Source: Diphasiastrum complanatum | Taxonomy: Eukaryota > Streptophyta > Lycopodiopsida > Lycopodiales > Lycopodiaceae | Assembly: GCA_029204225.1 (NCBI GenBank) | Contig: CM055107.1 | Location: 42,842,007-42,906,006, forward strand | Direction: 5' to 3' | DNA: 64,000 nucleotides | In this document: in pieces, positions 1 to 10,290 of the stretch | Numbering within the stretch: the first letter of the stretch is position 1 | Layout: each line of letters opens with the position of its first letter | The notes under the pieces: model-generated | Seen by the model: the letters and a program-made list of their open reading frames with translations, nothing else | Database searches by the model: none | Told to the model about the DNA's origin: nothing | Position numbers and translations under genes: made by a program

Positions 1-1
1 T

Positions 2-400
2 GGTGGGTTACCAAAAGATTATCAAGTGGATGTTTGTAGGAACCATCCAAAAACTCTTGAGGATGCTATTAGGGCTGCAAAGTTTTTTGATGACACACCT
101 AAGCCACCTAGAAATCAACAACCTAATGAGCAGAAAAAGGTTTTTCAATCGAAGAGTAAGGATAGGAAAAATGTTAGTGAAACACATCCCAATTCCAATA
201 ATCCTGAGAAAACAAAGAAAAACTTTAAAAACAATCAAGGTGGCATTGATAAGGTTGAAGTTCGTAAGAAGAACTTGTGCTTCAAGTGCAATGGCGAGGG
301 TCACCTTGCACGAGATTGCGTCAAAAAACCAACTTCTACCTCAGGTAATCTATCTCGAAGAAATGAGATGGATGTTTATTTCCTTAGTTTTTTGTCCTAA
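2..400 (+). pseudogene. gag C-terminal fragment with zinc knuckle
   Basis: This frame reads through a basic, Asn/Lys-rich stretch into a CX2CX4HX4C zinc knuckle, CFKCNGEGHLARDC, at about 280-320. Such knuckles end Ty3 gag proteins and bind the genomic RNA. The frame enters from the left edge, so the capsid part is missing from view. It stops at 400, just before a protease remnant, where a functional element would continue or shift frame. The call rests on the knuckle and on the pol domains that follow. Confidence 0.8.
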
Positions 401-860
401 TGATCTTATTTGCATTAAAGGTAAAGTTAAAGATCAAGTTGTTAATGTCTTTTTTGACACATCATCTTATTGTGTTCTCCTATCCTCATCTTAGGGGCAA
501 TCCTTTAGGGTCTTTACATTGGTATCAGATCCCAGCTAAGATGCGGTCTTGGATGGGATGGAGACAAGATTTACGTTGGATTAAGTGTTGTTTTCTCAAG
601 GGAAGTTGGAATGAAATTTTCACGCATAACTTTATTAATGTAAATTTGGTGCAGACGCTAAACCTTTCCACCAAAAAAAGTGAGAAAAAATATTGTGTGA
701 CAATGGCATCATGAATGAATTCTGCGTTTATGGATTATGTTGTTGATTTAGAATTGCACATACAGGACTACTCTGAAAAAATAGAATTCCATGCTTTTGC
801 ATTAGGAAATGTGGATATTGTTCTCGGGCAACAATGACATTTTGATAAAAATAAGTCGTT
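400..860 (+). pseudogene. retropepsin-like protease remnant
   Basis: A short frame contains a hydrophobic stretch followed by FFDTSSY, which resembles the D-T/S-G active-site loop of retropepsins with the glycine replaced. The rest of the segment carries several stops in all + frames. Its position between the gag knuckle and the reverse transcriptase is where Ty3 elements keep their protease. The product would be inactive. Confidence 0.5.
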
Positions 861-1139
861 GAAAATCGATTTTGTTGAAAAATCTTTATCTTTTATGCAT
901 GAGAATTCTTTAATTAAGATCATGGCTAGTTTAAGTGTTGACATTGAAAATGTTAACCCTTATTCTAAACAAAAACTTAATTCTATTATGAAGAATTCAG
1001 ATTTTAAAATTTATTTATGTTTTCATAATGATAAGATTTGTCTCAATGATGAGGAACTTAACATAAATGCCATGAGTACACCCAGGGAGAACACTACAAA
1101 ATTTAAAGACTATAATGAACTTAGGCAGGAATTCAATGA

Positions 1140-2430
1140 TGTTTTTTTAGACCTTCTTGTAGGTTTACCACCAGAAAGGACAATTGATCATAAAATTGAA
1201 CTAATACCTGGAGCAATTCCAATCTCCTTATAGGCTGAGGTAAGTAAACAATTATATGATTGCCTGAAAAAGAGGTGGGTACAACCTAGTAAGTCTCCTT
1301 TGGCATCACCAGTGATTCTGGTTGGCAAGAAGGATGGGACTATAAGATTTTGCGTCGACTGTAAGAAATTGAACAAGGTAATCGTTAAGAATAAATATCC
1401 ACTGCCGCGGATGGATGATCTAATAGACTATCTTGGTGGTGCTGGGTACTTTTCCAAGATAGATCTAAGATCGGGTTACTATCAGATACGCATTAAGGCA
1501 GAAGATATACCAAAAACCGACTTTCGAACTCGCTTTGATCACTACGAATTTATGGTGTTGCCTTTTGGTTTGACCAATGACTTTTCAACAGATGACGAAC
1601 GATTTGTTCAAACCATATTTGGGAAGATTCGTAGTGGTATTCTTAAATGATATCCTAGTGTTCAATAAGACTTTGACGGAATATAAAGTGCATCTTAGGA
1701 TTGTCTTGGACATCCTAAGAAGAGAAAAGCTCTTTGCCAAGGAGTCTAAATGTGATTTTTTTGCTAAGAGATTGTCCTACTTGGGACATAAGATCTCCGA
1801 ACGAGGAGTGGAGATTGAGCCAGATCGTATCCAGAGGGTTATTGATTGGCCAATTCTCACCACAGTTCGAGAAATCGTCCTTCTTGGAGTTTGTTGGATT
1901 TTTCCGTCGGCGTATTCCCCAATTTGCTCGATTGGCATTTCTCCTTACCCAGGCCTTGAAAGGCTATAAGAAGCTAAGCCGGAGGGCTAAGAGTCCACTA
2001 GTGGTGTGGACGAAGGATATGAATAATTGTTTTGAGTTGCTTAAGAAAAGTGTCACTTTGGCACCAATTCTAATCATTGGCGATCCTAATAAGGCTTTTG
2101 TAGTTAAGACCGATGCTAGTGATTATGCTATTGGAGCTATTCTGATGCAGGATGGACATCATGTGGCTTATGAAAGCAAGAAACTCAATCCTACTCAGTC
2201 TAGGTATTGTACCTATGAGAAGGAACTGTTAGCAATTGTTCATTCATTATTTATATGGAGCCAGATTTGAAGTTTTGACGGATCATCAGACTCTTCAATA
2301 TTTCTGTAATGTTACAGATTTAAAGGGGAGACAAGCTAGATGGGCTAAGCTGATGCAAATCTTTGGCTTTTCTATACGTTACTGTAAAGGAAGTCAAAAT
2401 ACTCTAGCAAATGTTTTGAGTAGGTTACCG
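1140..2430 (+). pseudogene. Ty3 reverse transcriptase and RNase H, broken
   Basis: Ty3 RT blocks are clear: LPPERTIDHKIEL upstream, then [36 protein letters not shown] and PFGLTN. The catalytic box reads VVFLNDILV at about 1638-1664 where the family has FLDD or YVDD, so one catalytic Asp is Asn. RNase H follows with VVKTDASDYAIGAILMQ and VAYESKKLNP. The segment is split over several frames: a stop near 1231, a shift near 1577-1650, another near 1870 and another near 2250. It is a relic. Confidence 0.9.
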
Positions 2431-3925
2431 GTTATTAATCAGTTGAGCTTTACTGTTATAGAACCGGGGTTGTTTCAGTCTCTTCAAGGACTTTATGAGT
2501 CTGATCCTTATTTTGGAAAGTATTGGCAACGAGTACTTTCAGGGGGTCAACTCAAGTTTGCAAGATTCCTTGAATCAGGGAAAGATTGAAACGGATTTCC
2601 TAATTCGAAACAAGATTTTGTTTCGTAAGGGAAAAGTGTGCGTACCGGAGAATGACACAGTAAGGGCTCAAATCTTGCATGAGTGTCATGATAGTCCATG
2701 CACAGGACATCCGGGTATACAAAGAACACTTGACTTACTTCGAAATTTTGGTGGCCTAAAATGAAAAGTCAGGTAGAGGCCTATGTACTTATATGTACTA
2801 AGTGCCAGTTAAATAAAGCAGAGAGGCTAAAAGCTAGTGGCCTATTACATCTTTTAGATATTTCTACCGGAAAGTGAAAAAGTATATCTCTGGATTTTGT
2901 GGTCAGGCTTCCACGTATAGGAAAGGGCCACGATTCGGTTTCGGTCATTGTTGACAAACTTACGAAGCTCAATTTATCCCAACGAAAACTACTGTTAAAG
3001 CTTCAGAACTAGCTCAACTGTTTGTTGAGAAGCTTTTTTGACTTTACGAGGTGCCTTGCAAAATTGTCAATGACCGTGACCCAAAATTCACTGGAAATTT
3101 TTGGCAAGCAATATTTGAAAAGTTGGAAATAACTTTAAGTATGAGTTTTACAGATCATCCAGAATTAGATGGTCAAACGGAAAGGACCAATCAGATGATG
3201 GAGGATATGCTTTGAGCATATGTGGGCCATCGGTAGTCTGATTGGGAACAGTACCCTCCACTGGTGGCATTGCATATAACAGTGCAAGACATTCAGCGAC
3301 CGGATTCGGCCCTTTCATGCTTATGTATGGTTTTCAACCTCGATCACCAATTAGTGTTGACATGAAAAACCTATGAGTGCAAGCCGCAGCTGATTTCCTT
3401 GCGGATATGCAAGAAATGTTACAGCTGATCAAAGATAGCATAAGAAGTGCCCAATACAGGGCAAGGCACTATGATGATCTATCTCGGAAGCACAAGGTAT
3501 TCATGGTCAACGATTGAGTGTTTTTAAGAGTCCCTAGTCACTCTAGGAGCTTGAAAACTAGTAAGTGTGCAAAGTTGGTGCCTAGGTATTGCGGTCCTTT
3601 TAAGGTTATCCAAGTGATAAACAAGGTCGCATAACCTTGGAATTCATCTTGTTTTCCACGTTAGTAAATTAAAACCCTCGTTAGGGGTTGGGGAGACCCT
3701 GCTCCCTATGGAAGATCTAGTGGAACTTCTTTGTGATGAGTCTGTGAGTGGACCACCTGAACCTGAGGCGATTGTTAATAGCCGACAGAAGACTCTATGG
3801 AGTAGAGTGCTTCAAGAATTTTCAGTTAGGTGGAGGGGCCAATCAGAAGAGAAAGATACCTGGGAAAAGGAGGCTGATCTCCAGAAGAATTTTCCAAATT
3901 TTTTCCTACAAGGAAAAATTTAAGT
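2430..3925 (+). pseudogene. Ty3 integrase plus chromodomain, broken
   Basis: The HHCC zinc-binding part is visible (ECHDSPCTGHPGIQ, then CTKCQLNKAERLKA), followed by the core with SLDFVV, NDRDPKFTGNFW and DGQTERTNQ, which supply D, D and E. Stops and shifts interrupt it repeatedly, for example near 2758, 3040, 3215 and 3515. The frame from 3708 to 3922 ends in a chromodomain-like block, SVRWRGQSEEKDTWE. In chromoviruses this tail directs integration toward particular chromatin. The product would not be functional. Confidence 0.87.
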
Positions 3926-3939
3926 TGAGGGGAAAGGAA

Positions 3940-4939
3940 TGTTACATACCTACGTAACTAGCAGTACTTCAGACCTCTATTAGTCCATTTAGTGTTGAGG
4001 GCTACATGGCAAGGTACCCTTAGGATTAAGGGTTTACCCTTGGATAAGGACAGACAAGTGACTATACCTTAGTTAGAGGTATGGAGTCGTGTGACCCTTG
4101 GATTAAGAGTAGGTGCCTTAGATAAAGGTACTAGTGTCCTTGGTTAAGGGCAGGTAGGTGTCTATGCCTTGGATGGAGGTATGGAATCTAGAAAGGTCTT
4201 AGAAAGTCATTGGATGACTATATTTCTAAACCTTGGGCCTCAACCTTGAACCATATCACTTTATTGGTCTTGGACCAAAGTATACAAACACAACTTGGGC
4301 AATGGGTCCTAATAGAAGGGCGCCCTCCTAAAGGGTCCATTCAGTTTCAAGTTCCACAAGAATAGTAATCAAAGAGTCATAGGTTATGGAAGCTGTCTGA
4401 TGACCTTCCATAAGCCTATAAAGGCTCTTAAACTCTTCTAGGCCACTCTCTTCCTCATTGGATGTGCATGGAACTCCATAGTGTATTGGAGAGAACTAAA
4501 TGTCATCTATACAAGAGGAGTAGGGTGCCCATTGGAAAGGAGAGAGATCTCTTTTGCTTACCTTGCTTATGCTCTAGTGTGGCTACTATTGTGTAGAGTA
4601 ATTCTTGTGTGTAGTATGCTAAGGGTTTAGATCTTGCTTATGGTATGGGACATAAGTAGGGTTTGGATCTTGAGTAAACTATGGTTTGTTGTGATATGCT
4701 TGTGATCTGTTTATGGTTAGCAAGGGAGTGCTAGATAGGTCTTGCTTGGAGCTTGGATCTAGCTATGGTTGGGTGGTGAATACTTGAGGCCAGCTTGTTA
4801 TCTTCCTTCGTGTTTAAGAGTAGGGACACAGGTGAAAGAGAGATCCTTGGAGGCTTGCAAATCCTTACTTGCAGGTGGAGGCATCCTAGCTTGGAGTCTT
4901 GAAGAAGCATCTTGGAGCTTTCAGGTTGCTTGGAGAACA
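3940..4939 (+). repeat. 3' LTR of the first chromovirus (right end tentative)
   Basis: The LTR begins TGTTACATACC just after a purine tract (ttgaggggaaaggaa) that follows the chromodomain stop, as a polypurine tract and LTR should. An end at 4939 gives TGTT...AACA termini and 1,000 bp. The 5' LTR is outside the window, so the right end rests only on these termini and on copia-like sequence resuming soon after. The LTR carries short direct repeats built on cttgg-attaag-gg motifs at about 4010-4180. Confidence 0.6.
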
Positions 4940-4974
4940 TTTGGAGGCTCTACCTTGGATTTGGAGGACTTTCT

Positions 4975-5477
4975 CCTTTTTACTTGTTATAATCATCACC
5001 CAGTTTTCATATGTGGCAAGCTAGACAAGAAGGTCATTGAGTCTTCGATCACTGAATCTATTGCTACCATCTGCTCTAACAAAGTCCTGAATTGATTAAT
5101 GTGACTCTGAACAAATCACCTTCTGGCATTCTGAGTGAGAAGAACTTTTCCCTCAGATGCAGCTTTGAAGTGATATGTCTCACTTCGTATAGTACACTCA
5201 ATATGTCCCAAACCTCTTTCAAAGATTGGTCTTGTCTAATATGACCGATTTGCATGTCAGAGATGTTAAGGGTGATCAAGACGAAAGCCTTGTCATCCCT
5301 GAGCTTCCACTTGGAAATGGCTTGCTCATCAACACTAGGAAGTAGTTCGGTTCCTACGACTATTTCCCAAAATTCCTTTGCCATCAGTACTAGTACTTTC
5401 ACCTTGAATTTCCACAAGTGGTAATTCAAATTATCGAGTTTGTATACCATTAAAGCAGATTGTAATTGTGAATCCAT
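4975..5477 (-). pseudogene. copia gag N-terminal half, frameshifted
   Basis: From the ATG at 5477 the protein has the copia gag (UBN2-type) pattern: a start with LDNLNYHLWKFKVKVL, then LKEVWDILSVLYE and LHLREKFFSLRMPEG. A one-base shift near 5110 moves the rest into other frames, where INQFRTLLEQMVAID and TYENWVMII continue the family pattern. Homology fades near 4960 at the neighbouring LTR. The protein would be the capsid of a copia element; this copy is dead. Confidence 0.8.
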
Positions 5478-5621
5478 TTGGAAGTTTAGGATGAGTGTAT
5501 GCAGATAGTAGATTATATGACTGGAAACAATTATAGTTAGTGTCTACTCTTTATCAGAACAATTGTTATGATAATGTAAGCTCTATATCCGCCTTAAAGA
5601 AATCAGAGAGTAGAAATTACA

Positions 5622-5633
5622 GCTTTGATACCA
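5622..5633 (-). other. primer binding site, initiator tRNA-Met type
   Basis: On the - strand the sequence is TGGTATCAAAGC, one base different from the usual plant copia primer site TGGTATCAGAGC. It abuts the LTR end ...CCCGACA. This fixes the orientation of the copia fragment and the inner edge of its LTR. Confidence 0.85.
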
Positions 5634-5873
5634 TGTCGGGAGATGGGAGATGATGGTTCGCGATAGTGACGAGTACTCCTCGGTGCATGAAACCACATCT
5701 ATCGGATTGAGGCCGAGTTCGACAGATCAAAGTTTGCTCTACTTGATCTTCGCCTAATGTTGTAGTAGTGCACACACCAAGGGAATTAGTTGACCATTGC
5801 TTTTTTGCAATAGTAGGATCGTTCCGATCCAATTGTTCGACCTGTTGGATTCATGAACTCTATTTTTCCAACA
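5634..5873 (-). repeat. copia 5' LTR, 240 bp
   Basis: Read on the - strand it begins TGTTGGAAAAATAGAG and ends TCCCGACA next to the primer site. TGTTGGAA is a very common copia LTR start. No second LTR is in the window, so the outer end rests on the TG...CA termini and on LINE-like sequence following. Confidence 0.7.
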
Positions 5874-6206
5874 GATGGAACGATTGTTTGTCAGCCCTCT
5901 ACTTTGATCCAGATTTTTTGATGGCATCCGACATAGTTCTAGATCAATTGCCGATATCCAGACTATACTACCATGCAGCGATGCTGGGTGGGTCATGGGA
6001 GGCAAAATTTCTATCTTGGATGACAACTCATTGGTTGGCAGGAGTTAATAAGTGCTTCTTATCGCACATTAGAGATTTCAATGAGCCGTGGCTAGAATTT
6101 ATGGGGAAAGTCCAATACCACTTAATAAAGATCCGGCGCGAGGCAAATCAAAGTACGAAACATAAGGTGTTGTGGGACTGCCACAAGTTTTGGTGGAGGA
6201 TATTAA

Positions 6207-6939
6207 TGGAGGGTTTGCGTATCTCGAGGCAACCCTAACCCTAGGTATTCTCCTCAGTGGGGATTTTAATGCCCGAACCTCTTCACGGCAGTCAGAGTTT
6301 TATGACATCACCGACTAGCTCCGTGTTCATGCCCTTGACAGCGATGACATGGGAGTTACCAGGATTTCAGAGGACAGCTTGGGACCTACTACCCCTTACG
6401 GTGAGCATTTATTGCAGTTTGGAGAGGCCCATGAGTTAGCCATTTACAATGGCCTAACTTGTTGGGCAAAATCTGGCAGTTATACTTGTCACCCTCACAG
6501 TGGTGGACATAGTGTTGTGGATTATCTCATGGGATCACCATCTTCCATACCTCTCATCTCTGATTTTCATGTATCTCCCACCACTCTCTCTGATCATTCC
6601 TTTCTCTCCTTCACTATCGGCCGTCTCCCACCTCCCCAGCCATCCCCACACCCCCTGCTTACACGGGCACCCAGGTATACATTTGGTTCTCTCTATACAC
6701 CAGTCTACCAGGAGTTCCTAACCACCTTGCTCCATTCCTTCCCTCACGATAGTACAGTCGAGACTCAAGCTGCCTTTCTTAGCACTTCTCTTCATACCGC
6801 TGCTTCCCTTGCTTTTCCATCTAAACCCCATAAAAGCAGAGGCACCCGCTCCTCATCGATACGACCCCCACACCCCCCGTGGTATGATGCTGAATGTCGC
6901 TCTCTTCATCAGCTTGTCACCCATACCCTTTTGGCGTGA
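6207..6939 (+). pseudogene. LINE endonuclease domain
   Basis: The reading LLSGDFNARTS at about 6255-6290 is the Asp/Asn loop of the exonuclease-endonuclease-phosphatase fold, and TTLSDHSFLSF near 6580-6610 supplies the terminal Asp-His. Between them NGLTCWAKSGSYTCH and GGHSVVDYLMGS match the usual ITGTW / S-xID layout. The enzyme nicks the genomic target for target-primed reverse transcription. A stop follows ITD near 6315, and the frame is lost near 6930. Confidence 0.8.
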
Positions 6940-7670
6940 GTTTATCCCTCGTGCTCCACCACCCCTCCTCGATGACCTTCGCATATGGACCGAATACGCT
7001 ACCAAACTATATACCATACCCACTGACGCACCCATCTCGATCTCCCCACGCCCTTCTGAGTTCACCTTCTTCACATCTGACATGGTACTTACGGCCATCA
7101 AGAGAATGAAGTCCCATAAAGCAAGAGATATCGAAGACCTTGAATCTGAACTCCTAACCCATGCTTCCGACCTCCTTGCTCCCATACTAGCCACTCTCCT
7201 CAATTCCACCGTTGTCTCTGGTTTCCCCTCATCCTAGTGCACCAACATCATCCACCCTATTCATAAAAATGGTGATCCCATGATTCCTAGTAATTACCGC
7301 ACCATCATGATCGGACATGTTCTCACGAAGCTCTATGGTACCATACTCCAGTCTGCAGTGAGTTCAGAGGCAGAAGCTCGGAGATTACATGCATTGGGAT
7401 TTGCAGGTTTCCGATCTTATTATTCTACCACTAACCATATTTTTACACTTTGAACCTTGATTGAGGAAGCTAAGTACATGAAAGAGAGGGTTTAGTGCTA
7501 TTTTGTAGATTTCAGGAAAGCCTTCGATTCTGTACCACGCTCCCTGCTCATTTAGAGACTTCGTGACCTTGGTTTCTCCACAGATATTGTTTTAGCAGTG
7601 ATGGCTCTTTATGAGAAGGTCTTGGGATGTTTCCGACATAGCAGTGGCCTATCTGATCACATTTGGAGTG
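6902..7670 (+). pseudogene. LINE reverse transcriptase, N-terminal part
   Basis: The frame reads LTAIKRMKSHKARDIED, then IIHPIHKNGDPMIPSNYR, LGFAGFRSYYSTTNH and CYFVDFRKAFDSVPR, the successive blocks of a LINE RT up to the first catalytic Asp. In-frame stops occur at about 7237, 7454, 7495 and 7553. The FADD box is not reached; recognisable sequence ends near 7670. Non-functional. Confidence 0.85.
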
Positions 7671-7679
7671 TCAACGTAA

Positions 7680-8290
7680 TTACAACAACGAAAAAATGGT
7701 AACTGCTTGATAGAAACTAGTTTCTAGGACCCTTGAATGGCTGAAACATACAACTTTCTGTATTAGACTTCATAAGAATCAAATAGACAAAGTCAATACT
7801 CGGTAAATATGCATCAAAGAAAATGACAATCAAGTTTCTTGCAAAAGAGCAGGTTCTCCCCCGTCCCCATACATGAAGAAAAGAAGGACAAACCCCTCAT
7901 CTAGAAGTCCTAGCATACAAACAAACAAACCTGCATGCAAATAGATGTGCACCCAGAAATTTGTCTCGATGACCCAACTAGGCACTGGCCCTAACTCTTG
8001 AAGAGGGGCACAAACCCGCAGGTATGGGTGAATTCGGAAGTGCATTGAATGCAAGAGAATCTGACCGAATGATGTCAGATCCAAAGCCTGTTGGCAAGAG
8101 GAAGAATGCAACAATTCCTAATCAATTTGGACAAGAAAAACTTACGAAGAAATCAGGAATCCTGCATGGAAAAGGAAAATTGAAGATCCAATGAGCCGAA
8201 TGGATGAGACACAATCATGATGAATAAACTTCATGAGTCGTGGGTCTCCACCCTCTACTATTATCTAGGAAATAGCATACAGAAGGCGTG
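7680..8290. other. no recognised feature
   Basis: A 94-codon open frame on the - strand (7830-8114) shows no motif I know and no codon pattern that convinces me. I see no RNA gene or repeat here. Confidence 0.4.

Positions 8291-8292
<2 letters not shown>

Positions 8293-8367
<75 letters not shown>
8293..8367. repeat. (CT)n microsatellite, about 75 bp
   Basis: An uninterrupted CT dinucleotide run directly after gtgag. It contains no other sequence. Confidence 0.98.
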
Positions 8368-8370
<3 letters not shown>

Positions 8371-8647
8371 CAACTTAATCAATGTAACTGAAACGACCTT
8401 TTAGTTTTCTCCCTCGTACTCAAGTGTACGGGGGTCTAGGACCTAAGTCTCCTAACACCTAGATCCACCTCACCCACTCAACTAATGGTGAGTCATCAAG
8501 ACTATTAGAGCCTAAGAGACCCTCGAGGTACCTACACACCCCTCACCAACTCTAAACAGTAACTATAGATGATCGTGAAACTGAATGCACTAACCAAAAA
8601 AATCCTAGTCAAAACAAAAAAGGACAAAGGGGTGTGTGGAGGGGCGA

Positions 8648-8695
8648 TTTTTTTTTTTCGGGGTTTGGGGGTGGGGGGGGGGGGGGGGGGGGGGG
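8648..8695. repeat. T11 run and 23-base G run
   Basis: T11 at 8648-8658 is followed by short G runs (4, 5 and 1 bases split by T) and an uninterrupted run of 23 G at 8673-8695. Such a tract can form G-quadruplexes and is prone to sequencing length error. The flanks, 8368-8789, hold no gene I can support. Confidence 0.9.
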
Positions 8696-8789
8696 CAATG
8701 ATATGATGATGACGAGTGATAAAAGGAGGATGGAGGGGTTGAAGGCAATGTTTGAGAGCAAAGGCAAAATGGAACCAACAACTTTTCCA

Positions 8790-9204
8790 TGTTAAATATT
8801 TGACAGTTACTTTTATTGCATAAACTTAAGATTTTTTCTAGTGAAGCAAGATGTATGAAGATACCACTGATATGGATAAACTTCTCATAATACAGATTTT
8901 GCGAGGAACACGTGCGCTTCCTATTGGAGTTGATTGATGGTAATCTAGGAGCTTATTCTTGCTTTCATCGTAGTTATTTCATTCTTGTTTGAATGTTTAA
9001 TGTTCTCTCATGTGTTCTTGCTTCAATCAGCCATATCTAGGGTTTCCTACATCCGTTTTGGGTGTGCTATGATTCGAATCAAAGTGCTAAGTGTCTACTA
9101 TCATTCTAAATCACTTTCAAGTGATTTCTAACCTATTTGCAAGTGTTTCAAGTGGTTTGTAGTTTGCTGTTACAGATCTGTGAAAACAGCACTGTTTTAC
9201 AACA
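8790..9204 (+). repeat. copia 5' LTR (left end tentative)
   Basis: The segment begins TGTTAAATATTTGACAG and ends TTTTACAACA one base before a primer binding site. TGTTAAAT starts and ACAACA ends are common in plant copia LTRs. No partner LTR is present, so the left boundary is not proven. Confidence 0.55.
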
Positions 9205-9205
9205 G

Positions 9206-9218
9206 TGGTACCGGAGCC
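9206..9218 (+). other. primer binding site, initiator tRNA-Met type
   Basis: TGGTACCGGAGCC differs at two positions from the plant copia consensus TGGTATCAGAGCC and directly follows an LTR-like end. It sets the + orientation of the remnant. Confidence 0.7.
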
Positions 9219-9339
9219 TAGGCTATCTAGGTCATAGGTTCTCTATTATTGTTTGTATGCTTGTTTGCTTTGTCCATATGTTTTCGTGGGTTATGAATTT
9301 GATATTCGATTGTCTCCTCAAGCCTCCAAAGAAGAGTTT

Positions 9340-10290
9340 TCCAATGAAAAACTCAACTAATTGATCTTTTGCAAGATAAGGATCTATGGGATCTTGTCCC
9401 TAGACCACTTGATACGTCAACATTTGATTTCCAACTATGAAGATTAAAGAATGCAATGCTATTGGAAGTATCAAATTATCTCTTGATAGGTATTTGAGAG
9501 ACACTATGGATCAAGAAGAAGATTCACACAAATATTGGACAAAGCTGCAAGATCCATTTCGAAAGAATGAAGCAAAGACAATTCTATAGCAGATTTGGAA
9601 GAAGACAAATGAAAGCAAGCGAAGCCATTCAACTCATGACCAATTTCAAGAGAAGCAGAGAAAAAGAGAGACAAATATTTTAACAGCAGCAACAACAGTT
9701 GCAAGTCTGTCTAACTTCGAAAGACAACCTGAAATCAGAAAAGAAGAAGAGCCCGATAACTCCAAAGCACAAGATTGTGCTAACATCACCAAGTGCATGC
9801 AGGGAGATGCTGGAAAGACAGTGTCTATGCATGTACAACAATCATCTGACTTTTGTTTTATGAAGGGAGATTTTGGAGAGAGAAAGAGAATGCATAAATC
9901 TTTTCTCTTGCAGGGAGATGCTGGAAAGACAGTGTCTATGCAGGATGAATCTTCTCCAATTATGGAGAAACATGTTTTGCAGGTTGAAGACTTGCAGGTT
10001 CTTGATGAAGAACCAAATCTATCTAGATGTTCAAGCAATCTTATGCAGCATGAAGCATAGGTCACCATGTCAGAGAGAAGGTCAATAGACGAAGAAGAAA
10101 GCATGTCAGTGCCAGTGCAAGTGCCAGAGCCAGTTCCAGTTCCAGAGGTAATCCCAATGACAGAGCCAGTTCCAGAGGTAATCCCAGTGACAGAACTAGT
10201 TCCAGAGGTCATCCCAGTGACAAAGCCAGAGCCAGAAGTTGCTGATGCATCTTCACATAGAACTGATCTCCTTTGGTCAGATCCCACTTA
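9340..10290 (+). pseudogene. copia gag and repeat-bearing linker, degenerate
   Basis: Early frames read LLQDKDLWDLV, then NAIGSIKLSLDRYLRDTM and YWTKLQDPF, the core pattern of copia gag (UBN2 type). A run of Gln codons and a Ser/Lys-rich linker follow. The block QGDAGKTVSM occurs twice (about 9799-9830 and 9912-9942). From 10067 a frame codes for tandem copies of EVIPVTEPVP. No knuckle, protease or pol follows. It is a relic; the gag call is firm and the linker identity is open. Confidence 0.6.
10100..10240 (+). repeat. in-frame minisatellite, about 36-bp unit
   Basis: The unit gagccagttccagaggtaat plus cccagtgaca repeats about three times, after a run of smaller cagtgccagtgcaag units. In the + frame it codes for Pro/Val/Glu repeats; the - strand frame codes for Thr/Gly/Ser repeats, which is only its complement. 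Confidence 0.85.

Larger units (their letters stand above)
1..4939 (+). mobile_element. Ty3/gypsy chromovirus, 5' part outside window
   Basis: The domains run in Ty3 order on the + strand: gag zinc knuckle, protease remnant, reverse transcriptase, RNase H, integrase and chromodomain, then a purine tract and an LTR. The terminal chromodomain places it among chromoviruses. The reading frame breaks many times, so it cannot encode a working polyprotein. The 5' LTR and most of gag lie left of the window. The 3' LTR ends close to where a copia gag on the other strand is cut, which suggests this element inserted into that copia element. Confidence 0.88.
4960..5873 (-). mobile_element. Ty1/copia 5' fragment (LTR, PBS, gag)
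   Basis: Read on the - strand this is an LTR (5873 to 5634), a primer site (5633 to 5622), a short leader and a gag start. Everything downstream of gag is gone, apparently because the first chromovirus inserted there. Any remainder would be left of the window. Confidence 0.75.
5874..7670 (+). mobile_element. non-LTR retrotransposon (LINE), truncated and dead
   Basis: An AP-type endonuclease segment is followed by a reverse transcriptase segment in the same orientation, the order of APE-type LINEs. The RT stops after its early motifs, so the 3' half is missing. At least one shift (near 6930) and several stops interrupt it. 5874-6200 has a long + frame that I do not recognise but which joins the endonuclease without a gap. 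Confidence 0.8.

Noticed and set aside
6229-6240. Telomere repeat in the first LINE (accctaaccctag)
   Set aside because: Only two units, inside a coding frame just before the endonuclease motif; chance is sufficient.
9646-10287. 213-codon - strand ORF with Thr/Gly/Ser repeats
   Set aside because: It is the complement of the + strand minisatellite in the copia linker; the + strand gag pattern explains the region better.
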